A stretch of DNA of 62,101 bases from Trinickia diaoshuihuensis (GCF_003390925.1 NZ_QUBS01000073.1:1-62101); one strand, 5' to 3'. Shown: positions 18,106-27,491, counted from the first letter of the stretch. Translations and numbers: made by a program. Notes: generated by a model not told the origin, from the sequence alone.

Positions 18106-18135
18106 GCGCGTATTTTACGTCACGCCGGGCGGCGC
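18106..18135 (-). repeat. Copy 2 of a 30-bp promoter-region repeat (upstream of the TPR gene)
   Basis: Differs from 16438-16467 at three positions. It contains the same minus-strand TAAAAT (18117-18112), 29 bases before the TPR gene's ATG. The two copies therefore sit at nearly equal distance (about 30 bases) from two different start codons, as a shared core promoter would. Confidence 0.55.
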
Positions 18136-18192
18136 GCTCGAACTCGGACGAGCAACGGCGCCACGTTCGCCCACGAGGCCTTCGCATTGGGC

Positions 18193-19395
18193 TCAGACGA
18201 CCGTTTCGCGCTCCGGCGTCGCGCTGATTTTGTGCAGCGACAAGTCGGCGCCGTCGAACTCGCTTTCGTCGTCGAGGCGAATGCCCACCGTTGCGCGCAA
18301 GAGGCCGTAGACGAGCGCGCCGCCGGCCGTTGCGACGACGATCGCGGCCAGGGTGCCGATGATCTGCACGATCAGCGAGACGCCGCCCGCGCCGCCGAGC
18401 GCCTTCAAGCCGAATACGCCGGCCGCGATCCCGCCCCATGCGCCGCACAACCCGTGCAGCGGCCAGACGCCCAGCACGTCGTCGATCCGCCAGCGGTTCT
18501 GCACGATCGTGAACATATACACGAACAGCACGCCGGCGATCGCGCCGGTCACGAGCGCGCCGATCGGATGCATGATGTCCGACCCGGCGCACACGGCAAC
18601 GAGTCCAGCGAGCGGGCCGTTGTAGGCGAAACCGGGATCGTTGCGGCCCGCGAGCCAGGCCGCCAGGGTGCCGCCGACCATTGCCATGAGGGAATTCACG
18701 GCGACGAGACCGCTGATCTTGTCGATCGTTTGCGCGCTCATGACGTTAAAGCCGAACCAGCCCACGGCGAGCACCCACGCACCGAGCGCGAGAAACGGAA
18801 TATTCGAAGGCGGGTGCGCGGCGATTCGTCCGTCGCGCTGATAACGGCCGCGGCGGGCGCCGAGCAGCAGCACGGCGGGCAGCGCCACCCAACCGCCGAA
18901 GGCGTGAACGACCACCGAGCCCGCGAAGTCGTGAAACTGCGCGCCGAGCGCGGCGTTAAGCCAGGTTTGCAGACCGAACCGATCGTTCCAAGCGATGCCC
19001 TCGAAAAACGGATAGACGAAACCGACGAGGATGAACGTCGCGCACAGTTGCGGATTGAACTTCGCGCGCTCGGCGATTCCGCCCGAGACGATGGCCGGGA
19101 TGGCCGCGGCGAAGGTCAACAGAAAGAAGAAGCGCACGAGCGCGTAACCGTTGTGTTCTGCGAGCGTCGTGGCGTTGCCGAAAAACTGGACGCCGTACGC
19201 GATCGTGTACCCGATAAAGAAGTACGCGATGGTGGACACCGCGAAATCGACGAGGATTTTGACGAGGGCATTGACCTGGTTCTTCTTACGGACGGTGCCG
19301 AGTTCGAGGAACGCGAAGCCGGCGTGCATCGCAAGCACCATTCCGGCGCCCAGCAAGAGAAATAGCGTGTCGCTGCCCGACTTCAACTCATTCAT
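18193..19395 (-). CDS. amt: Ammonium transporter, Amt family
   Basis: 400 residues with about eleven membrane segments. Amt landmarks seen are GSDTLFLLLGAGMVLAMHAGFAFLE at the start, FEGIAWND, FHDFAGSVVVHAFGGWVAL (with the conserved D-x-A-G-s-x2-V-H and the first pore histidine), and the WPLHGLCGAWGGIAAG segment with the second pore histidine. It moves ammonium across the inner membrane. The expected GlnK partner is not adjacent. I chose the ATG at 19395; in-frame starts upstream would put about 50 polar residues before the first membrane segment. I looked upstream for a sigma54/NtrC promoter and did not find a convincing one. Confidence 0.92.
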   Translation of the reverse strand: MNELKSGSDTLFLLLGAGMVLAMHAGFAFLELGTVRKKNQVNALVKILVDFAVSTIAYFFIGYTIAYGVQFFGNATTLAEHNGYALVRFFFLLTFAAAIPAIVSGGIAERAKFNPQLCATFILVGFVYPFFEGIAWNDRFGLQTWLNAALGAQFHDFAGSVVVHAFGGWVALPAVLLLGARRGRYQRDGRIAAHPPSNIPFLALGAWVLAVGWFGFNVMSAQTIDKISGLVAVNSLMAMVGGTLAAWLAGRNDPGFAYNGPLAGLVAVCAGSDIMHPIGALVTGAIAGVLFVYMFTIVQNRWRIDDVLGVWPLHGLCGAWGGIAAGVFGLKALGGAGGVSLIVQIIGTLAAIVVATAGGALVYGLLRATVGIRLDDESEFDGADLSLHKISATPERETVV

Positions 19396-19665
19396 AAGAT
19401 CACTTGGCGCGCAAAAAATAGGCGCAAGAAGCAAGTCGCGTACCAAGTCGGTGAATTCGTGTTCCTGATGTGTGCAGGCGGCCGCCGCGAGGGGTGATTC
19501 ACGCACCAGTGTGGTTCGTCGTAGCGATTCGGCGGTCGGGCCGTGGCGCACATAACAGGTGCGCTATATGCACATTGCTTGAGCATGCGCACCTTAACCG
19601 CGCATCGTTGCACCTCGGAGAACCGGGCCCTCACTTGGATGCGCCGGCTACGAGGCCGCGGTGCC

Positions 19666-20598
19666 CTATGCGACCTTGCGCGCAATTCGGCGCAACGTGC
19701 CGCCACCGATGCGCCAGCCGAGCGTGACGCCCAAACTCGCGACCACGATCAGTGCGACGCCCGCCACCTGCACAGGCGTCAGCGTCCGGTCATAGACCAG
19801 CCAGTCGACCAGTACCGCGGTCAACGGATAGATGAACTGCAACACGGCGATGACGGGTAGCCGCAGCTTGGGCACCGCACCGTAGATCAGCGCGTACGAA
19901 ATGCCTGTGTGCACGATCCCTAGTCCGGCCAACCAGCCATACTGCGGTAGGCTCACATGGCTCAGCGCCGCCGTCGGCACGAGCCAAGGCAGCGCGATGA
20001 CGCCGACGGCGCATTGAATCATCGTCAGCAGGTGCGGCCGCAGACCACCGAGTGCCTTGGCGATCAGCGTGACGCCGGCATAGAGAACGGAGGCGATCAA
20101 GGTGAAGGCGATGCCGGTGAGATACGCCTGATTCGCCGATAGCGTGCGCCATCCGATGCCCGCCGCCATGGCTAGGCCGATGAAGGCGAGGGCGATCCAG
20201 GAAATCCGCGCCGCACCGATGTGTTCGCGAAAGATCGCGGCGCCTAGGAGCACGACCCAAAACGGTTGCACATGGAAGACCACCGTGGATACGCCGATCC
20301 CCACACGTTCTAACGCGCCGAAGAAGAACACCCATTGCGAGACCATGAGCAGGCCGGAGAGCAGTGCGAGCCCCACTATGCGAGCGGTGTAGCGTTGGCT
20401 GCGGAAGTAACCCTTCCATCCGCAGTAGGCGGCCATCGTGGCGAGCCCGAACACGCATCGAAAGAAAACCGTCGTGATCGAGTCGAGTCCGGCCTGTTCG
20501 ATGAACACGCCCATGGTGCCCATTAGGACCGCGGCGGCGGAAAAGCCGATCACGCCTTGGCGGGAAGGCGAGGCGGAGGAAAGAGTGGCGATTCGCAT
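19666..20598 (-). CDS. DMT/EamA family transporter
   Basis: 310 residues with ten hydrophobic segments in two homologous halves of five, the 10-TMS drug/metabolite exporter layout. Examples are VIGFSAAAVLMGTMGVFIEQAGL in the first half and LAGLGIVHTGISYALIYGAVPKLRLPVIAVLQFIYPLTAVLVDWLVY near the end, which carries the EamA signature. Substrates of this family include amino acids, nucleosides and toxins; none can be named here. It is divergent from a LysR regulator with a 93-base shared gap, so that regulator is the likely controller. Confidence 0.85.
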   Translation of the reverse strand: MRIATLSSASPSRQGVIGFSAAAVLMGTMGVFIEQAGLDSITTVFFRCVFGLATMAAYCGWKGYFRSQRYTARIVGLALLSGLLMVSQWVFFFGALERVGIGVSTVVFHVQPFWVVLLGAAIFREHIGAARISWIALAFIGLAMAAGIGWRTLSANQAYLTGIAFTLIASVLYAGVTLIAKALGGLRPHLLTMIQCAVGVIALPWLVPTAALSHVSLPQYGWLAGLGIVHTGISYALIYGAVPKLRLPVIAVLQFIYPLTAVLVDWLVYDRTLTPVQVAGVALIVVASLGVTLGWRIGGGTLRRIARKVA

Positions 20599-20691
20599 GA
20601 CGGCTCCTAACTGGGGCCTCAGTATCGAAGACTTGATTCATCGACTCAAACGAATAAAACTTAGAGAACTCATCAAATCTGTTTATGAATT

Positions 20692-21609
20692 ATGGCGCCC
20701 GACCTCGACTCCGACTTGCTCAGGACTTTTATCGCCGCCGCGGAACTGGGCAGCTTCACCAAGGCGGCCGAGGCGGTGTACCGCTCGCAGGCGGCTGTCA
20801 GCATGCAGATCAAGCGACTGGAAGGCGCGATGGGGACGCCCTTGTTCGTGCGCGACACTCGCAACCTATCGCTGACGCGCGCGGGCGAAACGCTGCTCGA
20901 GTACGCTCGGCGCATTCGTTCGTTGCAAGAGCAAGCTTGGGCCGCCGTGGCGCGGCCCGAGGTGGCGGGGCACGTGGTGCTCGGTAGCCCTGACGACTAC
21001 ATTTCGTCGTTGCTGCCGCCGGTCTTGCATCGGTTCTCCGCGATGTATCCGGCGGTGGAGATTACCGTCATCTGCGCGCAGAGCACGGCTCTGGCCCCTA
21101 TGCTTGCCGACAATAGGATCGATCTAGCCTTCGTCACGCGGGATCCGAGCCTGCGCTTGAACGGCGATTTCATTCGGCGCGAGCCGGTGGAGTGGGTGAG
21201 CAAGCGGGACGAGTCGCGGCTCTGGCAGGCGCGTCCGCTGCCCGTCGCGCTTTACGAGCCGGGGTGCGCGGCCCGTGCACATACGGTCGCGGCGCTCGAT
21301 CGCGCGGGCGTGCCGTATCGAGCGGCCTACAACAGCGCGAGCATGCTGGGCTTGCTTGCGGTGGTCGATGCGGGCTTGGCCGTGGCGGCGTTGGCGCGCT
21401 GCAGTATTCCCGAGCGGCTGAGCGTGCTCGCCGGGCGACACGGGCTGCCGGAAATCGAACCGCTCGACATCGTCGTGGCTCGAAGCGCCAAGTCGAACCG
21501 TCCCACGTGCGATTATCTGGCGGCTCGTATGCTGGAAGACCTGAGCCGGCCCGATCCGACCGTTTCGCCTCTCGAGCATGACATCGCGATCGAAGGCTCC
21601 CCGCGCTGA
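20692..21609 (+). CDS. LysR family transcriptional regulator
   Basis: 305 residues. The N-terminal winged helix-turn-helix is typical (LLRTFIAAAELGSFTKAAEAVYRSQAAVSMQIKRLEGAMGTPLFVR). A periplasmic-binding-like effector domain follows from about residue 95. The co-inducer is unknown. The gene is divergent from the DMT exporter gene. In the shared gap ATTC (20636-20639) and GAAT (20652-20655) form an interrupted inverted repeat that could be its site, though this is short and uncertain. LysR regulators next to divergent transporter genes usually activate them. Confidence 0.9.
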   Translation: MAPDLDSDLLRTFIAAAELGSFTKAAEAVYRSQAAVSMQIKRLEGAMGTPLFVRDTRNLSLTRAGETLLEYARRIRSLQEQAWAAVARPEVAGHVVLGSPDDYISSLLPPVLHRFSAMYPAVEITVICAQSTALAPMLADNRIDLAFVTRDPSLRLNGDFIRREPVEWVSKRDESRLWQARPLPVALYEPGCAARAHTVAALDRAGVPYRAAYNSASMLGLLAVVDAGLAVAALARCSIPERLSVLAGRHGLPEIEPLDIVVARSAKSNRPTCDYLAARMLEDLSRPDPTVSPLEHDIAIEGSPR

Positions 21610-21689
21610 CATCTAACGTTCATACCCGCCCGCTAGCATCCACGAGCTGCGGCGCGCTTGCGCCTTGCCCGATCAAAGGCCTAGACGAT

Positions 21690-23378
21690 ATGACGAAGAA
21701 GATCACACCCGATTCCTCATTGAACGCAACGAGCGCAGGCGTCTCGCGCCGGGGGTTTCTCAAGCTGGCGGGCGCGTCGGGATTTGCCGGCGCGGCGGGT
21801 GCGTTGACCGGTGCAGCGAAAGCGGCGGAGCCCAACACCGCGGCCGATGGTACGCCCGAGCAGATTCATTTGACGTGGGGCGACGATCCCGCGACGGAAG
21901 TGGTGATCTCCTGGGCATCGCAGGTGGCAGCGGTGCAGCCGCGTGTCACGGTCACCTCCGAGCACGGTCACAACAAAACCGTGCATGCGGTGCAGCGCAC
22001 CTATACCGATGGGCTGAGCGGCGTCCCGGTGTTCTCCTATCATGCGCGCGTGTGCGACCTGAAGCCGGACGCGACTTACCGTTACGAAGTCACGGCCGAT
22101 AACAGCAGCACCTTGGGGAGCCCATTCAGCGCGAGCTTCAAAACCGCGCCGCGCGGGCGCAAGCCCTTCCGCTTCACGAGTTATGGCGACCTCGCCACGC
22201 CCAATACGAATTGGGTGCTGTCATCGCCGCAAAGCCGCTTCGCGGTGGAGGCCGTCGAGCGCTTCCAACCGCTGTTTCATTTGCTGAACGGCGACTTGTG
22301 CTACGCGAACCTGAACCCCGCTCACCAGACGGACGTTTGGCGCGACTTCGCGAACAACGCGCAGACGTCTGCGGCGAACCGTCCTTGGATGCCGTGTCCG
22401 GGCAATCACGAACTCGAGTTCTACAATGGCGCGCAGGGTCTCGATTCGTATTTGACGCGCTATACGTTGCCCCAGAACGGCACCGCTTTCCCGGGACGTT
22501 GGTACGCATTCCAAGTGAGTTCGGTGTTGTTCATTTCGCTGGATGCCGACGACATCGTCTATCAGGACGCCGCGGCGTTCGTCGCGGGCCCGGCGCCTCT
22601 CGTGCCGGCGCCGAGCACCGGCAACGCGCCGATCGAGCCCGGCACTTCGCTGTACGTGCGCGGCTATAGCAACGGCGAGCAGACACGCTGGCTCGAAAAG
22701 ACGCTGCGCCGAGCAGCCGAGAATCGCGACATCGATTGGATCGTCGTGCAGATGCACCAGGACGCGTTGACTTCCTCGAAAACCGGCAACGGTTCGGACA
22801 AAGCGCTGCGCGAGGCATGGTTGCCGCTGTTCGAGCGTTACGGCGTCGATCTCGTGCTGTGCGGGCACGATCACGACTACGAGCGCAGCTACCCGGTGTG
22901 CGGGTGTTTCCGCCACATGGGGACGGACGTTGCGACCGGCGAGCGCGTCGATACGCTGACGCCCCGGCCCGTGCGGCACGCGCAAGTGGGCGCCAACACG
23001 TTCGACATGACGCGCGGAACAATGCATTTGATCCTCGGCGGCGGCGGCACGAGCGCGCCGCTCGACGTGTATGGCGTCGATAGCGGCACCGGCAACCCGC
23101 AGGCGAAGGTGTTCACGAAACCGAACCGCCCGGTGCCCGGTACGAAGGAGGGGACGTTCGTCCGGGCGCCGGCCGATGCCGTCGAAGATGCCGTTTGGTC
23201 CGCGCAGCGCGACACAGGTACGGGCTACGGCATCGCGGTGTTCGACGTCGATCCGGGCGAGCATGGCGGGAGGACGACGATCACGATGAGCTACTATCAC
23301 GCGCCCGGCGCGGACCAGACGCCGACGGGCAACTACGAACTCTTCGAAACGGTCACGCTGACGAAGCGGCGCCGTTGA
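21690..23378 (+). CDS. Tat-exported purple acid phosphatase-like metallophosphoesterase
   Basis: 562 residues. A twin-arginine signal peptide is clear (SRRGFLKLAGASG at residues 19-31, then an alanine-rich stretch to AKAAEPN). A fibronectin-like N-domain follows at about residues 50-150. The metallophosphoesterase core has the purple acid phosphatase motif series YGDLATPN, NGDLCYAN (with the metal-binding tyrosine), GNHELEF, VQMHQDAL and CGHDHDYERSY. The enzyme would release phosphate from esters outside the inner membrane, using a binuclear iron centre folded before Tat export. No phosphate-box promoter element was identified. It is followed by a 416-base gap. Confidence 0.9.
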   Translation: MTKKITPDSSLNATSAGVSRRGFLKLAGASGFAGAAGALTGAAKAAEPNTAADGTPEQIHLTWGDDPATEVVISWASQVAAVQPRVTVTSEHGHNKTVHAVQRTYTDGLSGVPVFSYHARVCDLKPDATYRYEVTADNSSTLGSPFSASFKTAPRGRKPFRFTSYGDLATPNTNWVLSSPQSRFAVEAVERFQPLFHLLNGDLCYANLNPAHQTDVWRDFANNAQTSAANRPWMPCPGNHELEFYNGAQGLDSYLTRYTLPQNGTAFPGRWYAFQVSSVLFISLDADDIVYQDAAAFVAGPAPLVPAPSTGNAPIEPGTSLYVRGYSNGEQTRWLEKTLRRAAENRDIDWIVVQMHQDALTSSKTGNGSDKALREAWLPLFERYGVDLVLCGHDHDYERSYPVCGCFRHMGTDVATGERVDTLTPRPVRHAQVGANTFDMTRGTMHLILGGGGTSAPLDVYGVDSGTGNPQAKVFTKPNRPVPGTKEGTFVRAPADAVEDAVWSAQRDTGTGYGIAVFDVDPGEHGGRTTITMSYYHAPGADQTPTGNYELFETVTLTKRRR

Positions 23379-23794
23379 GCAACCCGTTGGATGCCTCTCG
23401 ACAAAAAATTCGACTTCTCCCGTTTTCGTTCTATAGTAAGACCATTCGTCGCCCTCGCGACTGACCGCGGCAGCGCGCGCGACGGATGCTCGACCGAGCA
23501 GCGGTACATGATGACAACAATACTGGGAGATATCGATGAGCAACGCGATTGTGGCCGTCCTTTGCATCCCCACCGAAATCCACCGTCATATCCCTGTGCC
23601 TGAGCCGACAGCGTCGTCGGCTTAGTCCTCCGAAGCCGCTCGGCTTCCCCCTTTCATTCCGAATTTTCCCGTCCGGTTGCGCTCGGCCCGATTTGTCCGG
23701 CCCATGTGAGCGTTCGTCCGCGCGGGGAAGGTTCGGCCAACGATTGGCCAATATAGCCATACTATTAATGGCATTGCCTAGAGGGATATTCGAC
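23379..23794. other. Intergenic region with possible promoter, short ORF and terminator-like hairpin
   Basis: A possible promoter lies at 23409-23437 (see that entry). Then ATG at 23536, five bases after GGGAGA, opens a 29-codon frame (MSNAIVAVLCIPTEIHRHIP..., stop 23623-23625). Directly after it GAAGCC (23632-23637) and GGCTTC (23642-23647) form a hairpin with a four-base loop followed by CCCCCTTT. The order promoter, short ORF, hairpin, then the arabinofuranosidase start at 23795 looks like a leader, but no amino-acid bias or alternative fold was seen. Confidence 0.35.
23409..23437 (+). promoter_or_regulatory. Possible promoter upstream of the arabinofuranosidase gene
   Basis: TTCGAC (23409-23414) and TATAGT (23432-23437) are 17 bases apart. 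The -10 is good; the -35 is weak. It precedes the arabinofuranosidase start by about 350 bases. Confidence 0.35.
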
Positions 23795-25339
23795 ATGAAG
23801 CATCAGTCATTACTGCGTCGCCTGTGGGTGACGATGGTTCTCGGATTGGCTTTTCTGTTCGTAGGCCCGACCGTTTCGATGGCTGCCTCGTTACCCTGCG
23901 ATATTTATGCAAGCGGAGGGACGGCATGCGTTGCCGCGCACAGCACGACGCGCGCACTGTTCGCCAATTACGCCGGTCCGCTCTATCAGGTCAAGCGCGC
24001 CTCAGATAGCCAGGTGAAGGACATCGGGCTGCTGGCGAGAGGGGGATACGCAAAGGCGAGCGATCAGGACGCATTTTGTGCGGGGACGACTTGCATCATG
24101 ACGGTCATCTACGACCAAACGGTGAACCATAACGACCTGACGATCGAACCGAAAGGCGGCAACGGCGGCGCGGACAACGGCGTGCCGGCCGATGCGTTGC
24201 CCGTCACCGCGGGCGGAACCAAGGTGTACGGTGCATCGTTTTCCGGGGTGATGGGGTACCGCAATGTCGCGACGATCGGCGTGGCGCGTAACGGCAGCCC
24301 CGAAGCGATGTACATGGTCACCTCGGGCACGCATTACAACAGCGCTTGCTGCTTCGACTACGGCAATGCGGAGACCTCGATCACCGATACCGGAAATGGC
24401 CACATGGACGCGATCAACTTCGGTAACGAGTGCTGGTTCGCGCCATGCAGCGGCAGCGGTCCTTGGGTACAAGCCGATCTCGAGAACGGGCTGTTCGAAT
24501 CGGGGGCGGGGCCGAGCCAAGACTCCGCGAATACGGGCAACCCGGAGCCCTACGTCACCGCGATGCTGAAAAACGATGGGCAAAAGACATTCGCGTTGAA
24601 GTACGGCAATGCGCAGAGCGGCGCGCTCACGACGAGCTACTCGGGTGCGCTGCCCGCGAACGGCTACCAGCCCATGCATCAGGAAGGCTCGATCGTGCTT
24701 GGCACCGGGGGCGACAACAGCAACGGCTCGATCGGCTCGTTTTTCGAGGGCGTCATGACTGCGGGCGTGCCGAGCGATGCCGTCGATAATGCCGTTCAGG
24801 CCAACATCGTGAGCGTAGGGTACGGCGGTCCGACCTCGGCGGCGGGCACATTGGCCCAAGACTCGACGGTGTCGTTCAATGCGACCACGCCGTGCTGTAC
24901 GACGCGTTATATCAGCCAGCAAAGCGGCGGCACAGCGCAAAGCGGCACCGTGGTGACGGCCGTGGTATCGAGTTCGAGTTCGGCTTCCATCGCGCAGGAT
25001 TCGACTTGGATCGTTCGAGCCGGGCTAGCGGATGCGAGTTGCTACTCGTTCGAGTCGCGCGATTATCCGGGCGAGTTCATGCGCCACTACAACTTTCATG
25101 TGTATCGGCAGCCGATGGACGGCACGCAGCAATTCCGCGCGGACGCGACGTTTTGCGCGGAGGCGGGCAAGGATGGCCAAGGAACCTCGTTCCGCTCGTA
25201 CAACTACCCGACACGGTACCTGCGCCACTACAACAACACGGTCTATATCAGCAGCGACGGCGGGACGAACGATTTCGACTCGGCGAACTCGTGGACCTAC
25301 GATGTCAGTTGGCTCGTGACGACGCCTTGGGCACGCTAA
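23795..25339 (+). CDS. Secreted alpha-L-arabinofuranosidase, GH54 with CBM42
   Basis: 514 residues. A signal peptide (residues 1-31, MKHQSLLRRLW...VSMA) precedes a mature start, ASLPCDIYASGGTACVAAHSTTRALF, that is characteristic of GH54 AbfB enzymes. The nucleophile glutamate is in VQADLENGLFE (about residue 230) and the acid/base aspartate in GTGGDNSNGS (about 307). Their spacing agrees with the Aspergillus enzyme. The C-terminal 95 residues are an arabinose-binding CBM42 (SYNYPTRYLRHYN and the parallel YPGEFMRHYNFHVY). It releases terminal arabinofuranose from arabinan and arabinoxylan. GH54 is best known from fungi and less frequent in bacteria. ATG at 23795 has AGAGGGA upstream. Confidence 0.92.
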   Translation: MKHQSLLRRLWVTMVLGLAFLFVGPTVSMAASLPCDIYASGGTACVAAHSTTRALFANYAGPLYQVKRASDSQVKDIGLLARGGYAKASDQDAFCAGTTCIMTVIYDQTVNHNDLTIEPKGGNGGADNGVPADALPVTAGGTKVYGASFSGVMGYRNVATIGVARNGSPEAMYMVTSGTHYNSACCFDYGNAETSITDTGNGHMDAINFGNECWFAPCSGSGPWVQADLENGLFESGAGPSQDSANTGNPEPYVTAMLKNDGQKTFALKYGNAQSGALTTSYSGALPANGYQPMHQEGSIVLGTGGDNSNGSIGSFFEGVMTAGVPSDAVDNAVQANIVSVGYGGPTSAAGTLAQDSTVSFNATTPCCTTRYISQQSGGTAQSGTVVTAVVSSSSSASIAQDSTWIVRAGLADASCYSFESRDYPGEFMRHYNFHVYRQPMDGTQQFRADATFCAEAGKDGQGTSFRSYNYPTRYLRHYNNTVYISSDGGTNDFDSANSWTYDVSWLVTTPWAR

Positions 25340-25426
25340 GGTTCGGCGTCGCCGGAAATTGACTGGATCGGCCGAATGGCTATCTAATGGCTTGCACAAT
25401 AACCGGCATGCGACCCGGAGGTAGCC

Positions 25427-25870
25427 ATGGCCGACATCGAAGCGATCTATCCGTACCTGCGCGTGCGCGACGCCGCCCGAGCGCTCGAATTTTATGCGCG
25501 TGCTTTCGGCGGCGTCGAGCAGTTTCGCCTGACCGAGCCTAGCGGGCGCATCGGCCACGCCGAAATCACGATCGGTCCGGCGACGATCATGCTCTCCGAC
25601 GAATTTCCCGAGCATGGAATACTCGCGCCCGCGGTCGACGCGGCGGCCGCCGTGCTGTTGCATATCCATTGCGAAGACGTCGATGCGCTGTTCGAGCGCG
25701 CGGTGAGCGCCGGCGCTTCCGTGATTCGGCCGCTTACCAATCACTTTTACGGCGAACGCTCGGCGACCGTTCGCGATCCGTTCGGCCATCAATGGATGCT
25801 GGGGCAGCAGATCGAGGCATTGACGCCCGAGGAAATGCAGCGCCGTTACACGGCGCTCTTCAACGCGTGA
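25427..25870 (+). CDS. VOC/glyoxalase-like (PhnB-type) protein
   Basis: 147 residues with two beta-alpha-beta-beta-beta units: IYPYLRVRDAARALEFYARAFG opens the first, and HIHCEDVDALFERAVSAGASVI opens the second. The C-terminal DPFGHQWMLGQ is typical of the PhnB/3-demethylubiquinone-methyltransferase-like subgroup. The function is unknown. It has GGAGG upstream of ATG. It converges with the UxaA-type gene, leaving 64 bases in which I see no terminator. Confidence 0.85.
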   Translation: MADIEAIYPYLRVRDAARALEFYARAFGGVEQFRLTEPSGRIGHAEITIGPATIMLSDEFPEHGILAPAVDAAAAVLLHIHCEDVDALFERAVSAGASVIRPLTNHFYGERSATVRDPFGHQWMLGQQIEALTPEEMQRRYTALFNA

Positions 25871-25934
25871 CCTCGGACAAGTGAGGCAAGCGGGCGGTAC
25901 GGGTGGCGCTAGCGCTTCGTCTCGCCCACTGTCC

Positions 25935-27491
25935 TCACATGATCGCGCCCAACTGCCACGGTACGAATTCGTTCTGCCCGTAGCCGTGCGTTTCGCTTTT
26001 CGTGCGCTGTCCGGACGCCGTCGCGAGCATCAGTTCGAAGATCGCCGCGCCGACTTCGTCGACGCTTTGCTCCCCGTCGACGATGGTCCCGCAGTTCAGG
26101 TCGATGTCCTCCTGCTGACGTTGCCACAGGGCGCTGTTCGTGCCGAACTTCAGCGAGGGGGCGGGCGCGCAGCCGTACGCGGAGCCGCGTCCCGTCGTAA
26201 AGCAAATCAAGTTGGCGCCGCCGGCTACCTGTCCCGTGGCGGAGACCGGATCGTAACCGGGCGTGTCCATGAACACGAGTCCATGCGCGCGCACCGGCTC
26301 GGCGTATTCATAGGTCTCGACGAGCGAGCTTGTGCCGCCTTTCGCGACGGCGCCGAGCGATTTCTCGAGGATCGTCGTCAAGCCGCCGGCCTTGTTGCCG
26401 GCCGATGGGTTGTTGTTCATGTTCGCGTTCATCCGCGCACAGTAGTCCTCCCACCAGCGCAGGCGCGCGACCAGCTTTTCGCCGACCTCGCGCGAGGCGG
26501 CGCGGCGCGTCAGCAAATGCTCGGCACCGTAGATCTCCGGCGTTTCGGAAAGGATCGCGGTGCCGCCGTGCGCCACGAGGCGGTCGACGGCCGAACCAAG
26601 CGCGGGGTTCGCCGTGATGCCCGAATAGCCGTCTGAGCCGCCGCATTGCAGTCCCACCATCAGGTGGCTTGCGTCCACGCTCTCGCGCGTCACACGGTTG
26701 GCCTGCGCGAGCAACTCGCGCACGCGTTCGATGCCGGCGGCCACCGTGCGGGCCGTTCCGCCCGTTTGTTGGATCGTCATCGTGGTGAGTTGCGCGCTGC
26801 GTTCGAGATGCTCTGTTTCGACGAGAGCGTCGATCTGATTCGTTTCGCAGCCGAGCCCGACGATGAGGACCGCGAAGAAATTCGGGTGCCGGGCATAGCC
26901 TGCCAGCGTACGCCGCAGAACGGCGATCGGCTCGCCTTCGGAGGCCATGGCGCACCCCTGGCCATGCGTCAGCGCAACCACGCCGTCCACGTTCGGGAAT
27001 GCCTCGAGCGCCTCGGGATGAATGTCCCGCCGGAAATGATCGGCAATCGCACGTGCGACCGTGGCCGAACAGTTGACCGTCGTCAGAATGCCGATGTAGT
27101 TGCGCGTCGCGATGCGGCCGTCGGCGCGGCGAATACCCTCGAACGTCGCACGTTGCGCGGCGCGCGGCGTCTCGTGAGCGTCCACGCCGAATGCGTAGTC
27201 GCGCTCGAATTCGCCCATCGAAAGATTATGGGTATGGACATGTTCTCCGCGTCGTATCGGCCGGCTCGCGAAACCGATGATCTGCCCGTAACGCCGCACC
27301 GGCGCCCCCAGTGCAATATCGCGCACCGCGACCTTATGACCGGGCGGAATTAGACCGGCCACGCGATGCTCGGCGTCGAGCGGTGCGCCCGGGACGAGTT
27401 GTTCGCGCGCGAGCGCAACGTCGTCGCGCGGGTCCAGCAAGATCAATGCGCCGGCAAGCCGCGGCGTACGCGGTTGGCTGCTTGGGTTCAT
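25935..27491 (-). CDS. UxaA-family sugar-acid dehydratase (altronate/galactarate dehydratase-like)
   Basis: 518 residues. The N-terminal SAF-type domain (to about 95) precedes the large UxaA/GarD domain, with RIATRNYIGILTTVNCSATVA, TVDG-like NVDGVVALTHGQGCAM, VGLQCGGSDGYSGITANPALG and NPSAGNKAGGLTTILEKSLG, all typical of the full-length family. These iron-dependent enzymes dehydrate altronate or galactarate to 2-keto-3-deoxy sugar acids. The exact substrate here is not determinable. Its ATG overlaps the stop of the upstream SMP-30 gene as ATGA, so it is the last gene of the transport operon. A far longer in-frame reading exists upstream but runs through the SMP-30 gene out of frame. Confidence 0.88.
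   Translation of the reverse strand: MNPSSQPRTPRLAGALILLDPRDDVALAREQLVPGAPLDAEHRVAGLIPPGHKVAVRDIALGAPVRRYGQIIGFASRPIRRGEHVHTHNLSMGEFERDYAFGVDAHETPRAAQRATFEGIRRADGRIATRNYIGILTTVNCSATVARAIADHFRRDIHPEALEAFPNVDGVVALTHGQGCAMASEGEPIAVLRRTLAGYARHPNFFAVLIVGLGCETNQIDALVETEHLERSAQLTTMTIQQTGGTARTVAAGIERVRELLAQANRVTRESVDASHLMVGLQCGGSDGYSGITANPALGSAVDRLVAHGGTAILSETPEIYGAEHLLTRRAASREVGEKLVARLRWWEDYCARMNANMNNNPSAGNKAGGLTTILEKSLGAVAKGGTSSLVETYEYAEPVRAHGLVFMDTPGYDPVSATGQVAGGANLICFTTGRGSAYGCAPAPSLKFGTNSALWQRQQEDIDLNCGTIVDGEQSVDEVGAAIFELMLATASGQRTKSETHGYGQNEFVPWQLGAIM

Noticed and set aside
19396-19665. NtrC/sigma54 promoter for the ammonium transporter gene
   Set aside because: Some GTGC/GCAC inverted elements are present, but their orientation and the missing GG-N10-GC pair do not fit the consensus.
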